DNA of 64,000 bases, from positions 50,657,429 to 50,721,428 of the forward strand of contig CM049312.1 of NCBI GenBank assembly GCA_026874595.1, written 5' to 3'. The position numbers were made by a program, and so were the translations under genes. The DNA comes from Sipunculus nudus (Eukaryota > Annelida > Sipuncula > Golfingiida > Sipunculidae). Each line of letters opens with the position of its first letter. Positions within the stretch are counted from its first letter, which is position 1. Below, piece after piece: positions 13,201-23,287 of this stretch. Under the pieces are notes generated by a model. It had not been told where the DNA came from, did not search any database, and saw only the letters and a list, made by a program, of their open reading frames with translations.

Positions 13201-15785
13201 TGATCGTGTATTATGCACACAGCCGTCTGTCCCTGTATCACCATACCATGATCGTGTATTATGCACACAGCCGTCTGTCCTTTTATCAACATACCATGTT
13301 CATTTATTATGCACACAGCCGTCTGTCCCTGGATCACCATACCATGATCGTGTATTATGCACACAGCCGTCTGTCCTTTTATCAACATACTATGTTCATT
13401 TATTATGCACACAGCCGTCTGTCCCTGGATCACCATACCATGATCGTGTATTATGCACACAGCCGTCTGTCCCTTTATCAACCTACCATGATCGTGTATT
13501 ATGCACACAGCTGTCTGCCCTCTATCAACTACCATGATTGTGTAATATGCACACAGCCGTCTGTCCCTTTATCAACCTACCATGATCGTGTATTATGCAC
13601 ACAGCCGTCTGTCCCTTTATCAACTACCATGATCGTGTAATATGCACACAGCCGTCTGTCCCTTTATCAACCTACCATGATCAATATACACGCATTCTGT
13701 TAAAGGTAACCCTGATGAAAAACGTCTGATCAACTCACTGCTGGAGGGCTACAACCCGTACGTCAGACCGGTCAACAAGTTCACAGACAAGGTCAATGTG
13801 TCCTTGCAATTGATGGAGCTAGAAATCGTAGAACTGGTCAGTGCATAAAACGCGAGCATGTTGTATGTATGATTCACAATCTATAAATTTAAAGACATTC
13901 AGGAACGCGGGGATAAGCGTCTGGGACGCTCGAAATCTCTTTCGATCGCTCAGCTCTTGGGGTCCGATGGGACGCGCGAATTTCTGAGTGTAGGACCGAG
14001 AGGATCAAGCAATGCCATTGTAGCAGTCATTGAACATTGTGGGCTGTCTCAAGGACCAGTCGTGTGAACACTAGCCTTTTCAATTCACTTTAATCACGTA
14101 ATCATATAATGACATGATTTTAATCATAAAATGATACGATAGTGACATAAAATGCAAAATTTATCTCGTTTTACATATTATCTCCCACTGGGATGCACCA
14201 AACTAAGATGGGACTCTCCAACCTTTTGGCTTGAGCGTCCCGGACTTTTTAAATTTACTTTCTATTGAAAGTCCTGGACATTGTGAGCATGCATATACCT
14301 AAATGGAAGGCCATTTACAGACAAATTCAATTTTATTAGAGGTGTTTATTTAATTAATGACCTTATTTTAAAATGATCTGTTTTGTTAATATTGTGAATT
14401 TGATGTATGGTCTGTGTTTTATTAACGCCTTTATTTAAATAAAGGTCTTTTTAATGACCTCCATCATATTAATGATGTGTTTTAAAAAAGAGTTTTATTA
14501 ATGACCCAGTTTTTACTAATGGTATGTATATTCGTCTTTATTTTATAACTGGTCTGTTCCATCCGCATTTAAATAGGTTTTTTACACGGATTTTGTGAAA
14601 AGTTTGTGTTTTAAGAATGACCTGAATTTTTCAGGACGAGAAGACACAGACCTTGAAAACTAGCGGCTGGCTGCGACAGGTAAGGACACACTCCGAGTTT
14701 GTCACAGCTGATAGTTGACTGCACGGACCCTTATCACCATTGTTTATATAGTTCGAAGTTTGACTAGTCATATCCTCTGGGTAACCAAGACGCCTCCTCT
14801 TCTGTTCTATGGACTGAGTCTACACAACAACCTTCAAGGTCAAATATGCCAAAGTGCATGGTCATGGTGAACTCCATAAATATTGAAGTACTGCATATTT
14901 CTCCGCAAATAGGATACATGCAGACTGGTGACCGGTGACCTTTACCTTGATCTTCAACGCCAAATCTGCGGATATATAGGATTTTTATGAAGCCGATAAT
15001 TGCATATTTTTTTCCTTATATTTGACATAAGAATTGTTTCTACCAAGATTTCGGAATTGTTTGCAAATGGGTGTCCTTGACCATGGTTTTCAAGGCCATA
15101 TTTGCAGAAACATAGGAATTTTATTAATCCCTTAACTTACTGCATATTTCCCCCTTAGATTTGATACAAAAATTGCCTTCAGTAAGAGCTCGGACATATT
15201 TGAAAACCGTTGACCTTGACTTTGGCTGTTTTTTTTAAATAACTGCTCCAAATTTGTGCTTTTATCACAATTTAAACAATTGTTTCCTTGAACGGTTTAT
15301 CAGAACATTTTCAAACTGACATTTTACAATTCAGTGCTTAAACATTCATTGAACTAAGTTCATCCTTGTTTTCAATAATATAATTTACATGTCGTTCTAT
15401 TCGGGTAACGTTTCTTATTTCGGATTCTTATATTTCATATTTTCCGGTGCGGTTTTACAACTCGTGTATATATGAGCAACATGTCGTCCTCCCCTGATAC
15501 CAGATGTGGCTTAATTAACCAAAAACGCACTCACTGTGTCTCGAATCTTGAATTTACCTCCTCCAGCGGGGAGGAGAGACTCTCATTTGTTTTTGTGTAC
15601 TTTTTGTTTTTGTGTACTTTTTGTTTTTGTGTGTACTTTTTTTTGTGTGTAGTTTTATACTACTGTGATATTTGAGGAATACCGCCCTTGGTACTGTTTA
15701 CAAATACGCTTGTTTCGTTTACCTTGCAGTATTTTAAACTCTTTTGACGTGATAACTGAGGTTAAAATGATTGTGAGTTGGTGCC

Positions 15786-15842
<57 letters not shown>

Positions 15843-18800
15843 TGATGTCTGTGTTTGTTTAGAGTTGGTTGGATCCCCAGCTGATTTGGAACCGTACGGC
15901 CTTCCCTGACATCGATGTCATCCGTCTTCCCGTCGAGAGTATATGGCGGCCCGACATCGTCCTGATTAACAAGTAAGTCTGTCCGACATCGTCCTGATTA
16001 ACAAGTAAGTCTGCCCGACATCGTCCTTATTTACAAGTAAGTCTGCCCGACATCGTCCTTATTAACAAGTAAGTCTGCCCGACATCGTCCTGATTAACAA
16101 GTAAGTCTGCCCGACATCGTCCTTATTAACAAGTATAAGTCTGCCCGACATCGTCCTTATTAACAAGTAAGTCTGCCCGACATCGTAATGATTAACAAGT
16201 AAGTCGGCCCGACATCGTCCTTACTAACAAGTAAGTCTGCCCGACATCGTCCTGATTAACAAGTAAGTCGGCCCGATATCGTCCTGATTAACAAGTAGAC
16301 GGCCCGACGTCATCCTTATTAACAAGTAAGTCGGCCAAACATCGTCCTGGTAAACAATAAAACGGTCCGACATCGTCTTGATTAATAAGTAGGTCTGCCC
16401 GACATCGTCCTGATTAACAAGTAAGTCTGCCCGATATCGTCCTGATTAACAAGTAAGTCGTCCCGAAATCGTCCTGATTTACAAGTTAGTCGGCCTAACA
16501 TCGTCCTGATTAACAAGTAAGTCGTCCCGACATCGTCCTGATTTACAAGTTAGTCGGCCCGACATCGTCCTGGTTAACAAGTAGACGGTCCGACATCGTC
16601 TTGATTAACAAGTAAGTCTGCCCGACAGCGTCCTGATGAACAAGTAAGTCTGCCCGATATCGTCCTGATTAACAAGTAAGTTGCCCGACATCGTCCTGAT
16701 TTACAAGTTAGTCGGCCTAACATCGTCCTGGTTAACAAGTTAGTCTGCTCGACATCGTCCTGATTAACAAGTTAGTCGGCCCGACATCGTCCTTATTAAC
16801 AAGTTAGTCTGCCCGACATCGTCCTCATTAACAAGTAAGTCTGCCCGACATCGTCCTCATTAACAAGTAAGTCTGCCCGACATCGTCCTGATTAACAAGT
16901 AAGTCTCCCTAACATCGTCCTTATAAACAAGTAAGTCTGCCAGACATCGTCCTTATTAACAAGTAAGTCTGCCCGACATCGTCCTTATTAACAAGAAGAT
17001 CTTCTCGACATCGTCCTGATTAATAAGTTAGTCGGCCCGACATCGTCCTGATTAACAAGTTAGTCTGCCCGACATCGTCCTGATTAACAGTTTAGTCTGC
17101 CCGACATCGTCCTTATAAAAAGTAAGTCGGCCCGACATCGTCCTTATTAACAAGAAGATCTTCCCGACATCGTCCTGATTAACAAGTAAGGGTGCCCGAC
17201 ATCGTCCTGATTAACAAGTTATAGTCTGCTCGACATCGTCCTTATTCACAAGTTAGTCGGCTGACATCGTCCTTATTAACAAGTAAGTCGGCCCGACATC
17301 GTCCTGATTAACAAGTAAGTCGGCCCCACATCGTCCTGATTAACAAGTAAGTCTGCCACACATTGTCCTGATTAACAAGTAAGTCGGCCCCACATCGTCC
17401 TGATTAACAAGTAAGTCTGCCACACATCGTCCTCATTAACAAGTAAGTCGGCCCGACATCGTCCTGATTAACAAGTTAGTCTGCCCGACATCGTCCTGAT
17501 TAACAGTTTAGTCTGCCCGACATCGTCCTTATAAAAAGTAAGTCGGCCCGACATCGTCCTTATTAACAAGAAGATCTTCCCGACATCGTCCTGATTAACA
17601 AGTAAGGGTGCCCGACATCGTCCTGATTAACAAGTTAGTCTGCTCGACATCGTACTTATTGAAAAGTTAGTCGGCCCGACATCGTCCTGATTTACAAGTA
17701 AGTCGGCCCGACATCGTCCTGATTTACAAGTTAGTCTGCCCGACATCGTCCTGATTAACAAGTAAGTCGGCCCGACATCGTCCTGATTAACAAGTAAGTC
17801 GGCCTGACATCGTCCTTATTAACAAGTAAGTCGGCCCGACATCGTCCTGATTAACAAGTAATTCTGCCCGACATCGTCCTGATTAACAAGTAAGTCTGCC
17901 CGACATCGTCCTCATTAACAAGTAAGTCGGCCCGACACCTTCCCGATTAACAAGTTAGTCTGCCCGACATCGTCCTGATTAACAGTTTAGTCTGCCCGAC
18001 ATCGTCCTTATTAACAAGTAAGTCGGCCCGACATCGTCCTTATTAACAAGTAAGTCGGCCCGACATCGTCCTTATTTACCAGTTAGTCTACCCGTCATCT
18101 ACTTTCAATGATTTTAATCATATTCTGATGGGATTAATCACAAACACACACACACACATATATATATATATATTATTTAAGCTAACTGTATCAACATTTT
18201 AGAGTGCACATTATTTAAATAGTATGGCAGGGTTTCATAAGAAAGTAATAAATTATATAAATTGCAAAACAGAGAGTATAACCAATCTCATTTGAGACGG
18301 AGCATGTACAGCCACATAGCTATATAACAAGCCAGCATGGATATCTTGAATTTCGTCATTTTTTCCTAATCTGTTACTACAAAAAGAAATAATTTTTAAC
18401 GATACAATCATGTATTATTTATATGCAGTGTTTGGTTTTACCTAAATTATCTGTTGCTTGATAATTTACAATACGGTTATCTCTAGGAATATTATGGCAA
18501 ATATAATTCAACAGATCTACGGCATATTTTTCAACGAATTTACATGAAAATACTGCATTGGAAATTTGACAGGTATCTTAAACATATTGAGCTACCCAGC
18601 CAGTCCGCCTGCATGCTTACTGTAACAGCTGTAGAGATTGTGTTGATGAATTATATCTATCTGTCTGGCCTCAAAATTACCTTACAAGTATGGTAAACCC
18701 TTGGGCATTTTAGGTAGGATATACCATATAAGGATCACCGTCTGGCCTGTAACGGCGGTACACAAATCATTTTTAAACATCTATAATTCATGCACAGGTT

Positions 18801-20455
18801 CAAGCTTCCGGTGTTACAACAGTAATCAACGTTATGGACGTGTATGTTGTCAATATTGACCTTTTTCATATGACCAATATGTTTCAATGGTACATCTTTT
18901 AGTGCGGCAGACACATTCCGTTACGTGCTGGAGGAGGTCAACCTAGCGGTCATTACACGTGACGGGATGGTCCTGTGGGTACCACACGTGCGTCTGCGCA
19001 GTGAGTGCAAGCTGGTATTGACGCATTTTCCTCACGACATACAGCGGTGTGACCTTAACTTTGGGTCGTGGACCTACGACTTCAGTAAGATTGACATCCA
19101 TTTGAAACAAAATGTAAGCAAGACATTTCACGTGCAGAGCAAGGAGTGGGACGTGCTGACGTACAGCTCTGGGCGGACTCTACTGGCGTATGGAACGAAA
19201 GACAGCGATAAGGCGCCAATGATCACATATTCACTCAAAATGGCCAGGCAGTAAGTTTCATGCTTTACAATTTTTCTTTCGTTTCAGTGTTTCTACGGTA
19301 ATCGTGCAGCAGCAGAACGATGGATTTTGTAGGGGAAAAAATCATATAAAAAAAGAGCATTCTTAGTGTCACATGTATTGGTAATACACCTTTTATCACC
19401 ACGTTTATTGTTTTTGATGTGTAATTTCGATACGCGGAAATACAGGGAAACGTCCGTATGCTAGTTTTCATATTAGATATGCTTCGATTGGCATTTTGAC
19501 AGATATCCCTCTGTATTGAATAGGTTAAAACTTAAGTAACCTGTACCATCATGGTTCATGCATGCTTCTGTATGTTAAGTCTGCGTCCTGTTGTAGGTCT
19601 GCTTACTTGAAGCATATATTCACCATCCCTCCACTGGCTCTCGCCATTCTGATCACGTGTCAGTTCCTGATCCCGCCAGAAACAGGCGAACGCATGTTTG
19701 TAGGCAAGTTGTAATTATATCTTACAAGATTTATGACTTCTTAAATTTGACAGTTTGGGGTGCATGCAGAACATATCGTCGACAAAAGTCCAAACCTCAT
19801 GCTTTCAAACAGATTTAACAGTTAAGGAAAATAGAACAATTTTTTTTTATCCGACAATGTCAAGAAATGCCGTGTTTTAATGTAAGTGATGGGCAAGGGA
19901 GAATGTGATAGTTCCTGCTTTAATATTGTATACAGACAGAAGGGGATGTATATCAACCTGAGAAGTAATTTAAACAAATGTTACAAACCCATTATACCCG
20001 TATTTTCTGTAGAGCTGTATAATTATTCCAGGATAATCCTAAAAATGGAAGCAAGCAGTGCGCCATATCATCAATACAACATCATTTCAATAAAAGGTTC
20101 AATACCTTTATGGAAATGCATCCACCTTACAAAGCGGTTATTTTTATTTAATTATATTCAAAAGCAAACTTGTAAGTTTTTTTTATCACTCCTTGATTTC
20201 TGTTTTTTATTTCAGGGGTAGGAAGTCTGTTGGGGATCGTCTTACAGATGTTGTTGTTACAGAGTTACCTGCCAAATGAAATGACGGATCTTCCAGCCCC
20301 CGGTCAGACATTACACACACTCACACATCATCATCGTCATCATCATCATTATTAATCATGTTTGTCTACCTGCTCAAGTTTTTTATATTAAAAATGTCTA
20401 GTTTACCCGATTATAATTGGTTTTACTTACGCCTATTGTCTGTGCAATTTTTGTG

Positions 20456-20505
<50 letters not shown>

Positions 20506-21572
20506 GAATTCGAAGAGAACATGAAGTAAGACTGTGTACAAGTTTTCAACATTGGCTGTGGAAACTGCGCGACTAATTAAAACCTTTGTGCCATCCGCTG
20601 TGGTCATTAAAACATGACAGTAACCAGGATTTAATAAAATGCAATGTTTGTAACAAAGAGACTGATTAATAATGAGGTTCCAATTTAACCAAATCATTGA
20701 CCGCACCTGAGCCATATAACAATACATAAAACAGCTTTTACTCTTTTATCTCGACCAATACTCGGGGTGTAACTGTTCTTACAGCGTTATACTTGAGCTT
20801 CTTGACCGTGATCAGCACGCTCAGTCTCCTGGTGTCCATCGGAGTGTTCAACTGTCACTACAGGGACATCAGAAAGGGAAAAGTGCCCGCCTTCCTCAGA
20901 TCGGTAAGCCTGATGTGTGTTCACTCATGTTAGTGGATCTGCTCTGCAGACAATACTAGACATGAACCTATCAATGCAGCTAAGACACACTATTAGTCTT
21001 ACCTGTATACCCCTGAGACAAAATAAAAATCTAAACCCTTTTTGAATAAATTAAGTTCAGCCGAAATCTGATTGCTAATTATAATTCTGGCGATTCCACT
21101 CGATCTGGCGCGGCGGTTGCCGTGGTCACGAGTTGACAATCCTGCTATGGTTACAGTCATACAGGCCGTGTCAGTCATGGTTCAGGACAAGCCCCTCGGA
21201 TGTGCTTGTGATCTCAGCAAAGTAAACCATTATCGGCATGAAATGCACCATTGCCATGAGATATGACTAACTCTAAAAGGAAATGAAAACCATGCACTGA
21301 TTCTGTGACATACAAGCAGATTAATACGAAAACGTCTGGTATCAATCAGTGGACACCACGTCAATCAAAATTCATAGTATTTGGCTGTTCTTCTCTATCT
21401 CCTTCAAATCAAGGGCACAATGTCAACCCCTACAATCTCATTCTAGTGTAGTAATATTAATGTCATCAGTGGTGGATCCTGAACCTATTTCTGAGGAGGC
21501 AAGGAATTTCAGGGAAGCGCAACTGTCAGCTAGCGGTATATATCGGTCGAGAGGGTTGGGCCTGGAAGTGGG

Positions 21573-21610
<38 letters not shown>

Positions 21611-22606
21611 GGAAAATTTTGATATTTTAATGCAAAATATGAGCGATATTTAAGTAATATGGGTATAAAATAACAGAATAAAAGTTTTGCTACAAAAACT
21701 AACAAGAGGTAAAACTCCATGTTACACCTACATGATTTTTTTTTTCAATTTGAGCGTTTATTGGCTGGGTATATCATTATGTAGGCCTATATCAGAAGAA
21801 AACGGGTGAATTATTATTATTTTCAGTCACTTTGGTATTTTATCCATACCTGGATCATTGATATTTGAGGAACATTGCAACACGGTGGCACATTTTTGTT
21901 ACATATTGCAATAAGGGTCTATTCTTAAAGACAACATTACATCGTTTTGTTAGCAAAATATGAGGGGAGACATAACATCCATCCTGAATTAAAAAAGTTG
22001 AGGAAGGGGCGTGTCCCCTGTCCCTAATCAAATTTCGCCCAAGCGTCAAATTCTCTTTAGGGCTAGGCCTTCCTTTTTTTTAGCCAAATAGTTAAAGTAA
22101 ACACTCGTTTAGGCCTAGACCTTTGTGTCACTTTAACTGGAGCACCAAACACCATCTTTGCCTTCTTCAGTCATTAGTCTCAGGAGTTTACCACATTTTT
22201 TTTCCAGGTACCGCCATCTGTTTACCGATTATCTGAAGTGGTGTGATTCGTTGTGTTGTAGATGTGTTTAGGCGGGCTGGGTCGAATATTTTGTATGAAA
22301 GGGGACGCCTACGCCGCCGTGCCGTCCGACGCCTTTGACGCCACTTTCGATCCACACACTGAACTGAGAGTCACTGATGACCGACCTCTACCCAACAGCC
22401 CAACACTGGCTTTAGAGAAAACATTGGAAGAAATAAAGAAGTACCTCAAAATATGTGCCACCAAATCAGAGACGCCGGAATACGTCACGCACAGGCAGTT
22501 AGTACTAAACGAGTGGCACCAGGTGGCGTTAGTTATTGACAGACTTGCGTTCTTTGTTGTTTCTATGGTAACGGCCTTGGTCACCGCGGTAATATATATC
22601 CGGTGA
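10197..22606 (+). CDS. Nicotinic acetylcholine receptor-type Cys-loop channel subunit, nine exons
   Basis: The CDS joins 10197-10269, 13706-13836, 14635-14679, 15863-15972, 18903-19250, 19597-19703, 20216-20302, 20785-20903 and 22262-22606. This totals 1365 nt (454 aa) and every junction keeps frame. Such proteins form pentameric ligand-gated cation channels in the plasma membrane. Visible landmarks: a signal peptide (1-25); the N-terminal helix NPDEKRLINSLLEGYNPYVR; loop D W80; WRPDIVL (111-117); the Cys loop C155-C169 with exactly 13 residues between; loop B GSWTYD with W176; M1 (about 239-260); PETGERM then M2 (268-288); M3 (302-322); a cytoplasmic loop of about 100 aa; and M4 after NEWHQVALVIDRL. 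Loop C lacks the vicinal cysteines of alpha subunits, so this is a non-alpha-like or divergent subunit. E267 (-1') suggests cation selectivity. The M2 lining is unusual (see findings). Whether it assembles into a channel cannot be told from sequence. Confidence 0.93.
10387..10526 (+). repeat. Diverged copies of the 48-bp minisatellite, left of the Helitron-like insertion
   Basis: Two to three worn units (CATACCATGATTATTTATTAGGCACAC and relatives) in intron 1. They break off in mid-unit where the Helitron-like element begins. Confidence 0.8.
11108..11232 (+). repeat. 48-bp minisatellite block inside the Helitron-like element (first)
   Basis: About 2.5 units of the CACACAGCCGTCTGTCCC type, joined on both sides to Helitron core sequence. 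Confidence 0.85.
11391..11706 (+). repeat. 48-bp minisatellite block inside the Helitron-like element (second)
   Basis: About six units, some with ATGTTCATTT and some with ATGATCGTG subtypes, between core repeats. Confidence 0.9.
12296..13681 (+). repeat. 48-bp minisatellite, main array
   Basis: About 28 units of 48 bp (ATGTTCATTTATTATGCACA, then CAGCCGTCTGTCCCTTTATC, then ACCATACC). Because 48 is 16 codons, both strands stay open for about 400 codons; these frames are not genes. The left part carries the TTCATTT subtype and the right part the ATCGTG subtype. The array stops about 24 nt before the exon 2 acceptor. Confidence 0.97.
13706..13836 (+). CDS. Receptor exon 2: N-terminal helix and first beta strand
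   Basis: The acceptor is TAAAG. Residues 25-68 include EKRLINSLLEGYNPYVRPV, the amphipathic N-terminal helix and conserved NPYVRPV, then VNVSLQLMELEIVEL. The donor is CTG/GTCAGT, phase 0. Confidence 0.93.
13837..14634 (+). other. Receptor intron 2, no repeat or gene recognised
   Basis: Ordinary AT-rich intron with several AATGACCT/ATTAATGACC variants around 14340-14530, possibly a degenerate short repeat. Confidence 0.5.
14635..14679 (+). CDS. Receptor exon 3: loop D
   Basis: A 45-nt exon between TTTTTCAG and CAG/GTAAGG. It encodes DEKTQTLKTSGWLRQ (69-83), including the loop D tryptophan W80. A very short exon at this place is usual in nicotinic receptor genes. Confidence 0.93.
14680..15862 (+). 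other. Receptor intron 3
   Basis: Mostly plain intron. TTTTTGTTTTTGTGTACT is repeated at 15588-15655 and a TA run lies near the 3' end. Confidence 0.5.
15787..15839. repeat. (TA)n microsatellite in receptor intron 3
   Basis: About 26 TA units ending roughly 23 nt before the exon 4 acceptor. Confidence 0.95.
15863..15972 (+). CDS. Receptor exon 4: loop A region
   Basis: Residues 84-120 begin SWLDPQLIWNRTAFPD and end WRPDIVLINN. The usual loop A tyrosine (LYN in typical subunits) is isoleucine here (LIN). The donor is AACAA/GTAAGT, phase 2. The last 23 nt are the template of the tandem array that follows. Confidence 0.94.
15950..18099 (+). repeat. 32-bp minisatellite derived from the exon 4 end and its splice donor
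   Basis: The first unit is the real exon-intron junction: 23 nt of exon 4 (CCCGACATCGTCCTGATTAA plus CAA, coding PDIVLIN and part of N) and GTAAGTCTG from the intron. The 32-bp unit then repeats to 18099, roughly 65 times. Many units keep GTAAGT; others have GTTAGT. A few units are shortened or carry AAGAAGATC in place of AAGTAAGTC. Reading through the first donor gives AAC AAG TAA, an immediate stop. Confidence 0.97.
18100..18902 (+). other. Right part of receptor intron 4
   Basis: Contains a (CA)n(TA)n microsatellite at 18141-18173. The rest is plain AT-rich intron up to the exon 5 acceptor. Confidence 0.6.
18903..19250 (+). CDS. Receptor exon 5: Cys loop, loops B and C
   Basis: The acceptor is TTTTAG and the donor CA/GTAAGT. 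Residues 121-235 contain C155 and C169 of the Cys loop with FPHD (usually FPFD) between them, then GSWTYDF with W176 of loop B. The loop C region is EWDVLTYSSGRTLLAYG, without the adjacent cysteines of alpha subunits. Confidence 0.95.
19597..19703 (+). CDS. Receptor exon 6: M1 and start of M2
   Basis: Residues 236-271 include SAYLKHIFTIPPLALAILIT (M1) and PETGERMFV at the mouth of M2. Frame requires the exon to end at TAG/GCAAGT, a GC donor. The only nearby GT (GTAGGC) would put a stop codon at the start of the next exon. Confidence 0.92.
19704..20215 (+). other. Receptor intron 6, GC-AG type
   Basis: Begins GCAAGT after exonic TAG and ends TTTTATTTCAG. The strong match of the rest of the donor to consensus is typical of GC-AG introns. 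Confidence 0.85.
20216..20302 (+). CDS. Receptor exon 7: M2
   Basis: Bounded by TTATTTCAG and G/GTCAGA. It encodes VGSLLGIVLQMLLLQSYLPN and EMTDLPAP, the rest of M2 and the short M2-M3 loop. The 9' leucine (L277) is kept. Confidence 0.92.
20458..20502. repeat. (TA)n microsatellite in receptor intron 7
   Basis: About 22 uninterrupted TA units. Confidence 0.95.
20785..20903 (+). CDS. Receptor exon 8: M3
   Basis: Bounded by CTTACAG and TCG/GTAAGC. Residues 301-340: LYLSFLTVISTLSLLVSIGV forms M3, followed by HYRDIRKGKVPAFLRS at the start of the intracellular loop. Confidence 0.93.
20904..22261 (+). other. Receptor intron 8
   Basis: No exon recognised. A run of 29 C at 21577-21605 follows a GAGGAGGCAAGG-rich stretch. 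The remainder is AT-rich. Confidence 0.6.
22262..22606 (+). CDS. Receptor exon 9: intracellular loop, M4 and stop
   Basis: The acceptor is GTTGTAG. Residues 341-454 carry the short intracellular loop with the MA-helix segment LEKTLEEIKKYLKIC. NEWHQVALVIDRLAFF, the standard entry to M4, leads into the hydrophobic M4, and the protein ends IYIR before TGA. Confidence 0.94.
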   Translation: MCLGGLGRIFCMKGDAYAAVPSDAFDATFDPHTELRVTDDRPLPNSPTLALEKTLEEIKKYLKICATKSETPEYVTHRQLVLNEWHQVALVIDRLAFFVVSMVTALVTAVIYIR

Positions 22607-22738
22607 TCTTGTAAGGAGCTATTTAGATGATTATCTGACGAGCTCAGCGGGTAATTATCAAGTCATCTAGTCATGTTATCAGTCGTATCCTCCAAGATTA
22701 ACATTTGTTGAGACGTCTTCAGATTTTTTAAGCCGTAA

Positions 22739-22741
<3 letters not shown>

Positions 22742-22804
<63 letters not shown>
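22742..22804. repeat. (TA)n microsatellite downstream of the receptor stop codon
   Basis: About 31 TA units, 136 bp after the stop, probably within the 3' UTR. Confidence 0.95.
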
Positions 22805-22812
<8 letters not shown>

Positions 22813-22904
22813 CCTATATATATGCCCGACATTGAAACAAAAATACAAATTGGACTAGATTAAAATGTGTGCACAAAATACAGCCGCATTTTTTAAAATT
22901 ATGA

Positions 22905-22910
22905 AATAAA
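22905..22910 (+). promoter_or_regulatory. Candidate polyadenylation signal of the receptor gene
   Basis: AATAAA about 300 bp after the stop. Other AT-rich candidates follow near 23195, so this is only the first plausible one. Confidence 0.3.
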
Positions 22911-23287
22911 GAGGTACGATGTTTCATGATTTCCTGGAAACAAACACAAGCAGCGATATTGCCTACAAATCAAATGACAACAGGTCGTGTAATAGTAATA
23001 CCCTCTTCACGTAGCCAATATGGACACTTCACTTTTCTTGTAAAGTGCCAAATGGGTTTATCTTAAATGTGATATGTGTAAGGAGAAATCATATTAACTC
23101 TGAGAGTTACAAATGTATCTGCAAACATCATGATCAAATATGTAAAGAATGATTTATTGTATCACAAATGTATTTATATACGATGTATAGTTATAAATAA
23201 ATAACCAATGAAATTGTAGGAATTATGGGATCCATGCACATGTGAAAATAGTCGTGTGGCTTATCAGGAACGCAAGCTTATGCATTT

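Noticed and set aside
12348-13640. Open frames of 395 (minus) and 418 (plus) codons, apparently repeat proteins
   Set aside because: They are reading frames of the 48-bp minisatellite, open on both strands because 48 is a multiple of three. The frames begin and end with the array and lie in an intron of the receptor gene.
15950-18099. CRISPR-like direct repeat array
   Set aside because: Units are head-to-tail 32-mers without unique spacers, in an intron of an animal gene.
19594-19703. GT donor at GTAGGC for receptor exon 6
   Set aside because: It would join to GGG TAG, a stop, at the start of exon 7; the GC donor keeps frame and the M2 sequence.
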